NCBI GenBank assembly: GCA_030247855.1
Contig: JAPDRN010000015.1
Coordinates: 248,001-312,000, forward strand
Direction: 5' to 3'
Length of the DNA: 64,000 nucleotides
DNA from: Knufia peltigerae
Taxonomy: Eukaryota; Ascomycota; Eurotiomycetes; Chaetothyriales; Trichomeriaceae
Each line of letters opens with the position of its first letter. Position 1 is the stretch's first letter. The position numbers and the translations under genes are program-made. The notes beneath the pieces are model-generated. The model saw only the letters and a list, made by a program, of their open reading frames with translations, did no database searches and was not told where the DNA came from. Below are positions 22,415-33,224 of the stretch, piece after piece.

Positions 22415-24079
22415 TCAGCCTTGAAGATCGTTCGAGATCCCGCCGACAGTGACCGTCTTGATGGTCAAGTACTCGTCGATGCCATACTTGGATCCCTCGC
22501 GCCCGAACCCACTTTCCTTGACACCGCCAAACGGACTGGCCGGGTCGGAGATCAGGCCGGTGTTGACGCCAATCATGCCGACCTCTAGGTGTTCGGCGAT
22601 CCTGTACACCCGTCCAATGTCCCCTGAGTAGAAGTAACCCGCAAGGCCGACCTCGGACTTGTTCGCGGACTCCATAACTTCCTTCTCCGTCTCGAAGGGG
22701 AAGAGACCAGCCACAGGACCGAACGTCTCTTCCGTGGCAATCTTCATCTCGCTCGTCACACCCGTAAGAACAGTAGGAGCATAAAAGTTGGAACCCAGGT
22801 CTGGAAGTTTCTGGCCACCGATAAGAACCTTGGCTCCCTTGCTTTGTGCATCTTGCACGTGCTGCTCGACCTTGCTCACTGCGCGATCGTGGATGACAGG
22901 ACCGTGGGTGACGCCGTCGTCGAAACCGTAGCCGACCTTGAAGTCTTTGACCTTAGCCGCAAACTTCTCGGCGAACTTGTCATAGATGCCTTTTTGCACG
23001 TAGATTCTGTTGGCACAAACGCAAGTCTGGCCAGAGCTGCGGAATTTACAGGCAATTGCGCCAGCAACCGCAGCATCGAGATCAGGGCAGTCGTCGAACA
23101 CGATAAATGGAGAGTTGCCGCCCAGTTCGAACGAGAGTTTCTTGACGGTTCCAGCAGCTTGCTTCATAAGCAATTTACCAACACCCGTAGAGCCGGTGAA
23201 GGAGACCTTTTTGATTCTCGAGTCGGTCGTCAGCAATTCACCAATCTCAGCGGTGTTCTTCATGGCAGTCACAATGTTGACGACACCAGGAGGAATTCCT
23301 GCACGGCGAGACAGTTCTGCGAGCGCGTTGGCCGTAAAGGGCGTTTCGCCTGGCGACTTCGCGACGACTGTGCAGCCCGCGGCCAGAGCAGGACCGATCT
23401 TGCGGGTGATCATAGCCGCAGGGAAGTTCCAGGGGGTGATGAGACCGCACACACCGACTGGCTGCTTGATGGTCATGACTCTGTTTCCTGGTACTGAAGC
23501 AGGGATAGTATCGCCGTACATACGGGGGGCCTCTTCGCTGAACCATTGGAAGAAGTTTGCGGCATACGCGACCTCTCCTTTGGCATCAGCAAGAGGCTTT
23601 CCATTCTCCCATGTAATGAGCGTGGCCAAGTCTTCTGCGTTCTCCTGCATCAGGTTATACCAGTTACGTAGCATGGTGGCTCTCTCGCGGGGCAACGTCT
23701 TGCGGAATGACTTGAAAGCCTCCGCGGCTGCTGTTATGGCCTTGTCGACATCTTCCTTGTTCATCTCAGCGCATGATGCGATCTTTTTCCCGGAACCAGG
23801 ATCGTGGACGTCGAAGGTTTGCGAAGTACTGGAGTCAACGAATTTTCCGTTGACATAGGCCTGAGAGATGAGGAGGGAGGGGTCTTTGAGTTTGGGCACA
23901 GAAGACATCCTAGCGACTGAAGATATACGATAGGTAGGTTGAGCTGTCCTTAGGAGAGATTGAGGAACGCGAGGACGAGAGGACGACAGGAGAGTGCGAA
24001 TATATGAGGACGCTGGTGATGCCATTGTGGAAGAAGTAGGAAATGGCGCTGAAGGTGGGGGGAAGTTACAGGGTTGCAA
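22415..24079 (-). CDS. UGA2: Succinate-semialdehyde dehydrogenase, probably mitochondrial
   Basis: NAD(P)-dependent oxidation of succinate semialdehyde to succinate, the last step of the GABA shunt. Single exon. The open frame begins at 24079, but ATG 24025 (536 aa) starts a typical Arg/Ser-rich mitochondrial presequence (SYIRTLLSSSRPRVPQSLLR), and ATG 23908 would give a cytosolic form starting just before the conserved domain. Aldehyde dehydrogenase marks: PWNFPAAMI, FTGSTGVGK (NAD loop), FELGGNSPFIVF with the catalytic Glu, and SGQTCVCANR with the nucleophilic Cys at about residue 335. The C-terminal GREGSKYGIDEYLTIK is typical of SSADH. It could serve the neighbouring oxidase cluster by removing an aldehyde product; that is inference only. 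Confidence 0.9.
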   Translation of the reverse strand: MQPCNFPPPSAPFPTSSTMASPASSYIRTLLSSSRPRVPQSLLRTAQPTYRISSVARMSSVPKLKDPSLLISQAYVNGKFVDSSTSQTFDVHDPGSGKKIASCAEMNKEDVDKAITAAAEAFKSFRKTLPRERATMLRNWYNLMQENAEDLATLITWENGKPLADAKGEVAYAANFFQWFSEEAPRMYGDTIPASVPGNRVMTIKQPVGVCGLITPWNFPAAMITRKIGPALAAGCTVVAKSPGETPFTANALAELSRRAGIPPGVVNIVTAMKNTAEIGELLTTDSRIKKVSFTGSTGVGKLLMKQAAGTVKKLSFELGGNSPFIVFDDCPDLDAAVAGAIACKFRSSGQTCVCANRIYVQKGIYDKFAEKFAAKVKDFKVGYGFDDGVTHGPVIHDRAVSKVEQHVQDAQSKGAKVLIGGQKLPDLGSNFYAPTVLTGVTSEMKIATEETFGPVAGLFPFETEKEVMESANKSEVGLAGYFYSGDIGRVYRIAEHLEVGMIGVNTGLISDPASPFGGVKESGFGREGSKYGIDEYLTIKTVTVGGISNDLQG

Positions 24080-24807
24080 GGGAAAAGAGCGGGAGAGGGA
24101 CCCAGGATATGGGTACTCGTACTAGCTCTCAGACGTATCTCATGGCATATGAACCAGCATATCAAATAGAGACAAAAGATGATTCTCGTATCAAGGAATC
24201 AGTCAGTGAGGAAGAAGAGAACCGTCGTTGCCAAGGCACGGAGTATGGTTCAACTGCTCGGGCAGGACTCCGACTGATGACGCTCGTCTCACTTGCCGTG
24301 AAGGGCGGAATTTAGACATGACGCCAAAGCCACCACCGGGGCAGAACCCCGAATCTACTGTATAGGTAACTGAACCACGGAGTATCTACCTAAGATGCCT
24401 ACTGGCTTCGACTTTTCGAGCTACTCAATTACAGAGCCACTCAAATGGCATTGCTTGAAGTGGTTGATACATCCAAAGCGGCTCGGAATGCTGCTGAGAA
24501 ATCGAGTTTAGTAATGTGGTCAATATGGTTTCGTATAAGCTCCTCAAGCTGCTTACTGTAAACAGGCTGGACAGTCCTTTGGTCGATTCCGCCTCTCTGC
24601 ACCTGTAACTACCAGCTCAGTTCCAATGACTGAACAGCAGGCAGGTCAATCTGAGTTGAATGGTCTCTCTTCTCTGTCACGCTATGCAATAGAACCCGCT
24701 GGCACATGCTATGTACTACTCATTTTAGATCCATGACGCCATAGCCGGTGGCTGTCATCACTGTGTAAATGTTTTCCATGAAAGATGCAACATCTATTGG
24801 GTTTTGT
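24080..24807. other. Intergenic region
   Basis: Promoter side of the dehydrogenase plus the 3' flank of the FAD oxidase. It contains two ACGGAGTA words (24238, 24377). No gene seen. Confidence 0.5.
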
Positions 24808-26149
24808 TTAAAGACGTGCCAATTCTGACTTGGATAGCTTCCTCCTAGGTGGACCGCGTCGACTTCCATCGTTGCAATCAATACCACTGGCTAGGGCAGT
24901 CTGGGGCAATAGTCTCCATCTTCTCCTCACCTCTGGCGATGCTTTGCCCTCGAAGCAATCCACGACATAGCGACCGAGAACAGGCAGAAATTTGAAAGCA
25001 CTATCCTCGTTAGTAGGTTGATCCAGAAGGGTTAACCGTCACTTACTGTCCAGCTCCTCCGGCAGCAACGAAAAGTCCCTTAATCCCAGGATAGTTGTCC
25101 ACGAGGAAATCTCCCTTAGGAGTGTCGGAATACCAGCACAGTCGCCGCCTTGCGAAAGGTCGATCCGCAAATTGCGGCAAAATGTACCGCAGCCCTTTCT
25201 TCAGAGCAGCGTCTGCCTCGTCCGGGATGAACGAGGAAGCAGCGTTGTTGGATAGGAGGTTGGGAGCAGAAATGACGTGCTTCACCAATGGAAGCTGTAC
25301 ATCTATTTCAAAGCCATGACTATGGCGCGCCACCTTCAATAAGTGTGTTTCTGGTGTTGGTGGGAATATGAAGACTCCTGATGTAAGGTTGATCACCACC
25401 GGCATCGCTTCCAGTGTCTTTGCTTCTTCAGCAGTCAGTTGTACAAAACCGACTGGTTGACCTGAAGCCGACGTAGCGCTGGTAGCGTTGATCAACCTGT
25501 TCGTCCACGCACCAGTGGAAAGGATGACCTTGGAGCAGAAAACTGGCCCGGAAAGCGTATGTACTCCCAGAAGCGTTTCACCGTCCCGGAGGAGTGAGGT
25601 GACAGTGCCCCTCTGGCCAAACATGAATGAGACGCCCTTTTCGATGCATCGCTGGTACAGTTCTTTGATCGCGCCTTCGGCATTTGCCCAGCCCCCCGAT
25701 GGATTGATATAGCCGCTACTGCCTTCCAATCCTCCACGAAGAACGGGAAATTGACGTGCAAGCTCTCGAGATGAATCAAAATCGGTGAAAGACTGCTTCT
25801 GCTCCTTCAGGATTTTCCTGCATTGCTGGATGTATGGCTCATTGCAGGCTTCAGAGGCCATCACGAACCCGGTGTTGTGGTAGAATGAATCCCAAGGCTC
25901 TGAAGTCCAGCCCTTCATGGCCTCTTGGGCGATCTTTCCGTAGAAAGGATCCGCATAGTCGTACCGTATAACCCGGTTGAAGTCGACGCTGCTCCCATCC
26001 GGCACGGGAGGGACCATGCGGTCCAAAACGGTCACCTTTTCATATCCACGGATGGCCAATTCCAGTGCTTGGGTCAACCCGAACAATCCTGCACCAATGA
26101 TGAGAATGGGTTCGGCTAAAGAATGTGGCGTTTCGCGAACCGTCGACAT
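24808..26149 (-). CDS. FAD-dependent amine oxidase, sarcosine/fructosyl-amino-acid oxidase type
   Basis: 431 aa from exons 26149-25047 and 25000-24808, with a 46-bp intron (GTAAGT, perfect CTAAC branch, GATAG). Splicing replaces a premature end with GGAGHAFKFLPVLGRYVVDCF, the conserved family C-terminus. The dinucleotide motif IIGAGLFG is at residues 17-24. Cys338 in LCWYSDTPKGDFLVD matches the Cys that carries covalent FAD in monomeric sarcosine oxidase and fructosyl amino acid oxidases. Expected reaction: oxidation of a secondary amine (N-methyl or N-alkyl amino compound) with H2O2 release. The last residues (LSKSELARL) are not a clear PTS1. ATG 26149 is chosen over 26209 because it sits just before the Rossmann strand. 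First gene of the accessory cluster; a 16-bp palindrome lies 240 bp upstream. Confidence 0.85.
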
Positions 26150-26891
26150 GATTGCCAACATCAGAAAGCTCAATCCAAATTTTCGTTTGTTTAGGAGACA
26201 GGAAAGCAAGTCTTGAAATATATCTTCGCTAGGCGGAGTCTTACCTTATTGGTTCTACAAGCATCAGGAGATCTACCAATGTTGAGCAGGCATCTGAGCT
26301 GCCCATGAACAATAGGAAGCCGACAGTCACGAAACAGGGGGATTGCGAGTCTGGGGCACAAGGCTTTACGGTATAGAACCGTCAGATCCCGGTCAGCTGA
26401 CCGGCCCAATGCCATCTCGACACCCCTGTCGAGAACTAATCGGCTGGATGGCGCTTCCACTTTGCAGGGACGGTCTACACGTTATTGAATACGGACAGAC
26501 AATCTGCTCTTTCCTAAGGCAATGTAGTGTGAGAACAAACCCAGAACTATTTAAGACGTGCTGGTAGATTTCTAAAATGCGACCAGGTGCATAATTCAGC
26601 AGCTCATGCAAGTTGGAAGGCAGGAACCCATATACTTGACCTCTTCCCCGGCTTCAAAACAAGCCAGATATATCTTATTTAGAATCTTGAGGACTATCAA
26701 GATAGTAGCGGTCGGTTCAATCCGGCTCGTTATCAATTCCCGCTCAACGTTGGTAGAGACTCCTTCTTGCCGATGTTGACGAGATTCCGGAAAGAGGCAA
26801 AGCTGTATAAATACAGTTGCAACAGCCGCGCTGACTCCTGTCTAGCATCAGCTTACACCATCTTTCTACTAGTCCTTCAACAGCATCCAGA
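26150..26891. other. Divergent promoter region, FAD oxidase / MFS transporter
   Basis: 742 bp between the divergent starts of the FAD oxidase (26149) and the transporter (26892). It contains the CGG-N8-CCG palindrome at 26389-26404, about 240 bp from one start and 490 bp from the other. No gene. Confidence 0.6.
26389..26404. promoter_or_regulatory. Perfect 16-bp palindrome, candidate Zn2Cys6 operator copy 1
   Basis: CCGGTCAGCTGACCGG reads identically on both strands and contains CGG-N8-CCG, the inverted-triplet layout bound by dimeric Zn2Cys6 factors. An identical copy lies at 36452-36467. The site is in the shared promoter of the FAD oxidase and the transporter. Confidence 0.6.
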
Positions 26892-28669
26892 ATGACGGAC
26901 ATAGAAGACGAGACCAAGGTTACTACTGTTGACGCTGAAATGTCACCCATCAAGAGTAGCATCAAGGCTTCAGAGGTTGATGTCGGCGAATTGATCTCGT
27001 ACGATGACATTGATCCTGCCCTTGAAGCAAAAATGCACCTGGTCAATAATGTACGGAAGCTCCATGACATTGTGTAGTATGGCACATCCACTCACTTCTC
27101 CTTCGGCAGGCTATTAACCAGCTCGGCTTCACCACTTACCACTGGAAACTCTTCTGCTTGAGCGGATTTGGGTCTGGCCTCCTGTCATTTTCGAGCCAAG
27201 GTCTCTTCAGACCCAAGTTCCACTAACGTGATTTACCTAGTTACGCTGCTGACTCCCTAGTCGCATTCCTGTACAGCATCACAGTAGGACAAGTCGTTTT
27301 CGAGTATCAACCCTCTTACATCAGAGGAGGCCAGCTTGCCTTCTATGTTGGTGCTCTGGTTGGTGCCTTATTCTGGGGTATCTCCGCAGACATTATTGGA
27401 AGAAAATGGGCCTTCAACATCTCACTCCTATTGACTTCGATCTTCGGAATCATCTGTGGAGCGGCCGACAACTGGATTGGGTATTGCTCGTTGGTCTGTT
27501 TGACGGCCTTCGCCTGTGGGGGTAACCTCGTCCTCGACACCACCGTATTCCTGGAGTTCCTCCCCAGCAACAAGCAATGGCTTGTGACACTCATGGCTAT
27601 CTGGTGGGGAGTCGGTCAGACGATAGCCGGTTTGCTTGCCTGGGCATTTATTCGTGAGTTCATCCAAGCCCCAGTCACTGGTGCCCCAGTAACAATTTCG
27701 TAGCAAACTTCAGCTGTGCCTCCGCCGACAACTGTACTAGATCGAACAACATGGGCTGGCGATATCTCTTCTTCACAGCCGGCGGATTGGTTCTTGTCAT
27801 GAGTTTGCTTCGAGTCACAGTGCTACGCTTCGAGGAAACGCCAAAGTTCCTCGTATGCCAGGGTAGGGATGAGCAGGTAGCCAACCTTTTTCAGAAGTTG
27901 GCAAAGACGTATGGACGACCAATCGACCTCACACTCGAGGACCTTCAACGCCATGGTCAAGTCACCTCGACTCATTCCCGCAAAAGAGCCTCATTGTCCG
28001 AAATCTGGGTGCATTATCGCGGTCTCTTCATGACGAGGAAAACAGGGATGTCAACAACCCTAGTATGGTTCTCTTGGGCTCTCATCGGGCTGGCGTACCC
28101 ACTTTTCTATTTCTTCCTGCCTGACTACCTTGCGAGCCGTGGGGCGAGATTTGGCGAAACATCGGCCTATATCACTTGGAGGAACTATACTCTAGCCCAA
28201 GTGTGTGCCATCTTCGGTCCGCTGTTAGCAGCATACCTCTGCCAGTTTCGACGGATCGGTCGGAAGTACACCATGCTCATTGGTGCCATGATATCCAGTG
28301 AGTTGGAAGCCCATGTTGTCCTTGGAAGCATACTGACTTTGAATAGTGGCTTTCTTCTTCTCCTATACTGCGGTACGCAACAATGATGAGAATGTGGCTT
28401 TCAACTGTGTCATCTCATTCGCCACAAATATCTATTACGGTACATTGTACGCGTACTCCCCCGAGGTCATGCCATCAGCCCATCGATCAACTGGAAACGG
28501 CACTGCGGTGGCTTGTAACCGCATCATGGGTATAATGTCTGCTGTCGTGGCGACATATGCAAGCCCGTCGACGGCAGCACCCGTCTATATCTGCGCAGCT
28601 TTGTTTGGAGTCATGGGCTTAGTCGCGGTGGTCTTTCCCTTCGAGCCTGAAAGGGCTCAGAGCATGTAA
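26892..28669 (+). CDS. MFS transporter (SV2/sugar-porter-like)
   Basis: 516 aa from five exons: 26892-27050, 27110-27171, 27241-27653, 27704-28297, 28347-28669. Introns are 49-69 bp, with CTAAC at 27222 and CTGAC at 28332; the second donor, GTCTGG, is weak but required by phase. The cytosolic N-terminus is acidic. Twelve TM helices are expected: the first half includes GFGYAADSLVAFLYS, YVGALVGALFWGISADIIGRKWAF (MFS loop motif DxxGRK) and FLEFLPSNKQWLVTLMAIWW; the second half ends VYICAALFGVMGLVAVVFPFEPER. The SPEVMPSAHRSTGNGTA block is typical of the fungal SV2/sugar-porter-like group. Substrate unknown. Its place in the cluster suggests uptake of the catabolised compound. Divergent from the FAD oxidase. 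Confidence 0.85.
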
Positions 28670-29137
28670 GATGCTTCCCTGCAATGCCGTCGGATTACGA
28701 GGAATGGGAGCTACATTATGCCGCCTCTTGCGTTGGAGGAAGTTCATGGCAGTGGTATCCGAAGTAATATACTGTGCCGAGGAGAGAGTTGCTTGATCCA
28801 TGGCCTGGTTTGGCCACCTGTAGGATGTGATAGCATTTTTACTGAAGGAAGAGATTAGGATTATCTAACCCTAAGTGTTTTGCTTCGAGTAATTCCTGAC
28901 CTCCGTGGATTTAGTGATTATGGGGATATATTGTTGACCTCTGGGTAATTCTGCCGCGTATGCATTCAACTGAGGAAGGACGGGCACACTACAAAATGTT
29001 GATGAAGTAAAATCACTAGAAATCCAGCGATAAGCACTCGGATCACTTCTGAGTATAACGATCGCTCCAGGGTGATCCAAGGATAGCCAGACAGGATCTC
29101 TTGTTGAGCTTACTTGGGTATCAAAACGGCAGGTGAC
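28670..29137. other. Convergent intergenic region
   Basis: 468 bp of 3' flank between the transporter and the monooxygenase. Nothing recognisable. Confidence 0.5.
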
Positions 29138-31114
29138 TCAGGCCGGTGCAACTACGACCACTGTCGAGCCGCAAGAGTCATCGCTGAGAAACTCCTCGGC
29201 GTCTTGCTCTATATCCCCATCGTTTCGACGTCGACTCGCAGGCAGGAATGCATCTCCAGTCCGGCGAGAGGGCGAGGGGCCTTTTGGGGAAGAATAATAT
29301 GCCTCTAAAGGCAGAGGTGTCGACTCCCGGATGTAGTAGGCCAGATCTCCCTTCTCCTCGACCTCGACTTTGGAGATTCCGTGACCCCAGTACGTAAAGC
29401 GATTCCCTTCGTACCGCCACTCAAAATCTTCCCATCTATTCGACGCCAACACTTCACGGTAGTGTAGCGAGCTCCCAGGCCAGAGAGCGGTCACCTTGCC
29501 GTCCTCGTTCTTGTACCACGCGCGGCAGGCACTGGTCCACACCAGGTTCTTCATGACGCTCTGGGTATGTTGGTTGAAGTCCCGCTGCACCTCCGCACGG
29601 ACGTTGAACTGCAAAGCTCTCTCGTCGATGAACTTTGTCATCAGTCGGATGAAATAGTCTGCCGTCGCTTCTAGCGAGCCCATCAGGCTGCCGTTGGAGA
29701 TCGGCGTGTTTGGTCCCAGAAACATGAGGTAGTTGGGAAACCCACTCACCGCGAGTCCAAAATAGCCGGCTGGGTCGCTGTCCCAGAGCTTCTGCAAGTC
29801 TACACCGCCTCGGCCCGAGATGGGGAAACGCGGCCTGAACGACGTGTCGAACCCTGTTGCCGCAATCACAACATCCACTTCTCGATGCTGCTCTCCTGCG
29901 ACGATGCCGGTACCTGTTACTTCATCGATCGGATCAAAGAGGGCCTCCACGTTGTGCTGCTGGAGAGCTTCGAGATAAGGATAGCCAGGGCTGATTCTTC
30001 GGCAGCCAGCTTCGAATTTGGGAATGAGTTTCTCTTGCATCCTGCGGTCTGGGAGTCGGGCTTTCATCCCGGTCTCAAGTAGAGTGCGGAATTCTAGCTG
30101 CTCTTTGCTGCCTTTGAAAAATGCCTTGAAGATCTTATTGAATCCGATTTCCATCTCCTTCCTGGTCGCGGCCGAGTAGGCCGGATCGTCGCGAAATCTT
30201 TTCTTTTCTTCGGATGTATATATGTGATTCTTTTCGGCGTTGAAGTTTTCGCCGGCAGGAGGTGCGATCCACGATGGTGTCCGGATATAGATATCCACAT
30301 GTTTGGCTGCTTTCTGGATCACTGGAAGCGTCTGAATGGCACTGGCTCCGGCGCCGATTATGGCCACGCGTTTTCCCTGAAGATCGACACTCTCGTCCCA
30401 CGCCGCAGTATGGAGCAGACAGCCTTTGAACGTTTCCAGGCCCTTGATTTTAGGATACTGTATATTGTTCAGAATACCACCGCCATTGATCAGGATGTCG
30501 CATTCAAAATCCCCCTGGTTTTCTACTGAAACCGTCCATGTCGAGTTGCCTTCGTTCCAGGAAGCTTTGTTGACAATACTCTTGAAGCTAATGTTTCCAT
30601 TCAGGTCGTAATGGGACGCCACGGCTTTCAAGTACGACTTTATCTCCGAAGAGGATGCATAGCTGTCTCAACCGGTCAGCGAGTGTTATCGACATTATGC
30701 CGACTTGTGACGCACAAACTGGACCAGCATGGGTTGGGGCAGAAGCTGAATTGATATATGTGTGAAGGCACATCACAGGCACAACCTTCCAAAGGAATTA
30801 GATTCTGGTGAGGAAAAGTGATTGAGAAGATCCTGTGTACTTACCGGGGTACCTGTTCTCGAACCAAGTACCTCCGACGTCCTCGTTTTTCTCAAATATC
30901 CAGAACTCAGCCCTGTCTCTGAGGTATTTCTGAATGTGATGTGCTGTACCTTGGTTAGTCGCAATCCCTCTGACGACTAAAGATCGAACTAGCCTATCAG
31001 GATGCCGGATACCCTGCTCATCTTAGCATCATGGTCGTCTGAAAAATATCGAGGAATTTACCCTGCTCCGATGATGATAACACGCAATTTCTTCTTCAAA
31101 TGCAAGGCTGCCAT
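29138..31114 (-). CDS. Baeyer-Villiger-type FAD monooxygenase
   Basis: 590 aa from five exons: 31114-31062, 31013-30994, 30949-30845, 30785-30720, 30666-29138. The second exon is only 20 nt, and the intron after it appears to be GC-AG (GCTAGT..CTAACCAAG). Splicing gives IIIGAGVSG (first Rossmann, residues 13-21), then [33 protein letters not shown] (residues 161-172) is the BVMO fingerprint FxGxxxHxxxW[P/D], and GAGASA at about 186-191 is the NADPH Rossmann motif. Expected chemistry: NADPH- and O2-dependent insertion of oxygen next to a ketone, or heteroatom oxidation. It is divergent from the Rieske oxygenase, suggesting a two-oxygenase pathway. The substrate cannot be inferred from sequence alone. 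Confidence 0.87.
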
Positions 31115-31603
31115 CTTTTGTGTAGAGGACGCTCGAGTCCCAGTCTCACAAAGACTACGGGGTTCTTGTGTGGTTAGTCCGCGCAAGTGTTATCGATTAG
31201 GTCAGTCAAGCCAAGGGTATCATGCGTTGATGTCTGTACGAACCCACTCACCCGCTTTTGGCTCAGCCTTGTCTCCAGCCGAAGATTCCGATGAGTTCCC
31301 GCCCACGTGTACGGCAACATTCGCACGCAGCTACCAGAAATGTGGGCAAATGAACTTAAGGGGATAGCCCGCGTATTTACGAGTGGGTGGTCCAGGATAT
31401 CATCCGTGATTGCAAAACGCCAATCCAGGCCGTTCACATGACGTGGCACGGCATGCGTGTCGGCTGTTGTGCGGAAGAGCAATCTGACAATCAATGGCAA
31501 CGGCTTGCCATCAGGCCTTATAAAGCACGTATCGAGCAAAGAGGGGCGTCGAACAGCCGTACAACGTCTCGGACTACCTGGAACCACACATCTCACCTTC
31601 GAG
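31115..31603. other. Divergent promoter region, BVMO / Rieske oxygenase
   Basis: 489 bp between two divergent starts. It contains TATAAA at 31519-31524, 80 bp before the Rieske start. The 16-bp palindrome found at the cluster ends is absent here; a half site (CCGGTCAGC) lies at 30672 within a BVMO intron. Confidence 0.5.
31519..31524 (+). promoter_or_regulatory. TATA box of Rieske oxygenase gene
   Basis: TATAAA located 80 bp upstream of ATG 31604 in the divergent promoter, a distance normal for fungal core promoters. Confidence 0.45.
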
Positions 31604-32891
31604 ATGGCATCCGTCATCAGATGGGCTCTTGGACTCCCTTCAGAAGCCGCCAGTGAAGAAAAGACCCGCAGAGGACTCCCGGCGGTGTGGTACCGGAGTC
31701 CAGGAATGTACGAGCTTGAGCGTCGAGCAATATTCTCAAAAAAATGGATCATGGTGACGCATAAGAATCGACTCAAGCAAGCTGGTGATTATATCCGCAT
31801 CACAGAGGCAGGCTTTGCTTTCATCCTCGTCCTGGATCGCCAGGGAACGATTGGCGGGTTTCATAACATCTGCAGGCACAGAGGATTTCCGTTGATCCAC
31901 GATGAAGCCGGAAACACCAAGATTCTGTCTTGCAAGTACCACGGCTGGTCGTACGGCATTAACGGAAACCTCGCCAAAGCACCTCATCTGGAGACCCTTC
32001 CTGACTTTCGAAAAGAGGACAATTCCCTCCTTCCGGTCCACGTTCATGTCGACGACCTTGGCTTTCTATGGGTGAACCTGGAGGCCACCGAAGAGCGAAC
32101 CACTTCTTGGGAAGCGCAGTTTCCTGGAGTCCACAGGCACCCACGGTTTGATGCTTACAACTTTTCCGAGTACACATTTGACCATACGTGGGGGATGCAA
32201 GGCGACTACAATTGGAAGACTCTGGCCGACAACTACAACGAATGCCTGCACTGTCGTACGGCACATCCCGACACCGCTGGGGTGGTGGACATATCTGTCT
32301 ATCGGGTGGAAGGTGTGGCAGGGAGCTTGCAACATTTTAACAAACGACAGGAACAAAATCAGAACAATATCGTCGTCAACAGCACATACTACTACCCCAA
32401 TGCCTGTATGACGGTCACGTAAGTCACGCTCTCAGCTTCTTGAGGACAGTCCTTTGTAATGCTCATGTCGCCACAGGCCTCATTTCTTCTATCTGATGCG
32501 CTGCGTTCCCACCTCCGCCACGACGTGCTCGATGGAGTACGAAGTATATCGCCACAAGGATGCTTCAGATGAAGAATTCGATAAAATCGATCAAATGTAC
32601 AAGCGGGTGCTCACGGAGGACAAGTGGTTGTGTAATAATACGCAGCTCAATTTGAACTCTGGTGTTTATCTCAATGGTCAGATGCATCCACAATACGAGT
32701 ATGGACCGCTGTACTTCCAGTCCCTCGTGCGCCAAGCCGTGACAGAGCATAAGAAGCTGGAGGACAAGATGAAAACAGAGATCTGGCCAGCATCGCAAAG
32801 GGTGGCTCCGGGGTCCGGCACCTATGAAGATGCCGCATTTTGTTCTGGTCTGGCCTGTAGCCCTGAGAAGAAATCAGCGGTAGATTGGTAG
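31604..32891 (+). CDS. Rieske non-heme iron oxygenase, choline-monooxygenase-like
   Basis: 409 aa from exons 31604-32418 and 32477-32891 (58-bp intron, GTAAGT..CACAG). The Rieske [2Fe-2S] ligands are Cys90-x-His92 (CRHRGFP) and Cys110-x2-His113 (CKYHGW). The mononuclear iron site is in DNYNECLHCRTAHPD, with His216 and His221; an acidic third ligand is expected in the C-terminal half. The family includes choline monooxygenases, glycine-betaine and carnitine oxygenases and aromatic ring hydroxylases, all needing an electron-donating reductase, and none is encoded nearby. ATG 31604 is preferred because the preceding codons of the open frame contain the TATA box. With the adjacent amine-type oxidase, an N-alkyl or quaternary amine substrate is plausible but unproven. 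Confidence 0.88.
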
Positions 32892-33224
32892 CCTCGCGAT
32901 CTATGTATAGCAGTTGAACATCCTGTGCTATAGTTTGTAGAATTCTGAGACCGTCGAGATTCGGGCCATCTTGAAGTAGCGTGCTAACCTCGTGGAGGAG
33001 GTTGTGATGGCACAGTGCGCGGCTAACGACCCTCTTTGCACTGCCCGCAGAAGATGGATAAAACCCCACTCTTTCCCTGACCTATTGAGCCGATGCAGCA
33101 AGATTCTGGACTCATATTATCAAACCATCAGATCTTCCTTTTCGTCCACAATTGTGCCGAGTCTTCTTCAGCGGTCCATGATATCTTCCTGCATTTCGCA
33201 GACTTGGTGACCTCAAAGGCATCA
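32892..33224. other. Intergenic region
   Basis: 333 bp between the Rieske oxygenase stop and the regulator start. Presumed regulator promoter; nothing distinctive. Confidence 0.5.

Noticed and set aside
27654..27703. Premature stop in the MFS transporter frame
   Set aside because: Not a broken gene: it is a 50-bp intron, and the spliced protein is full length.
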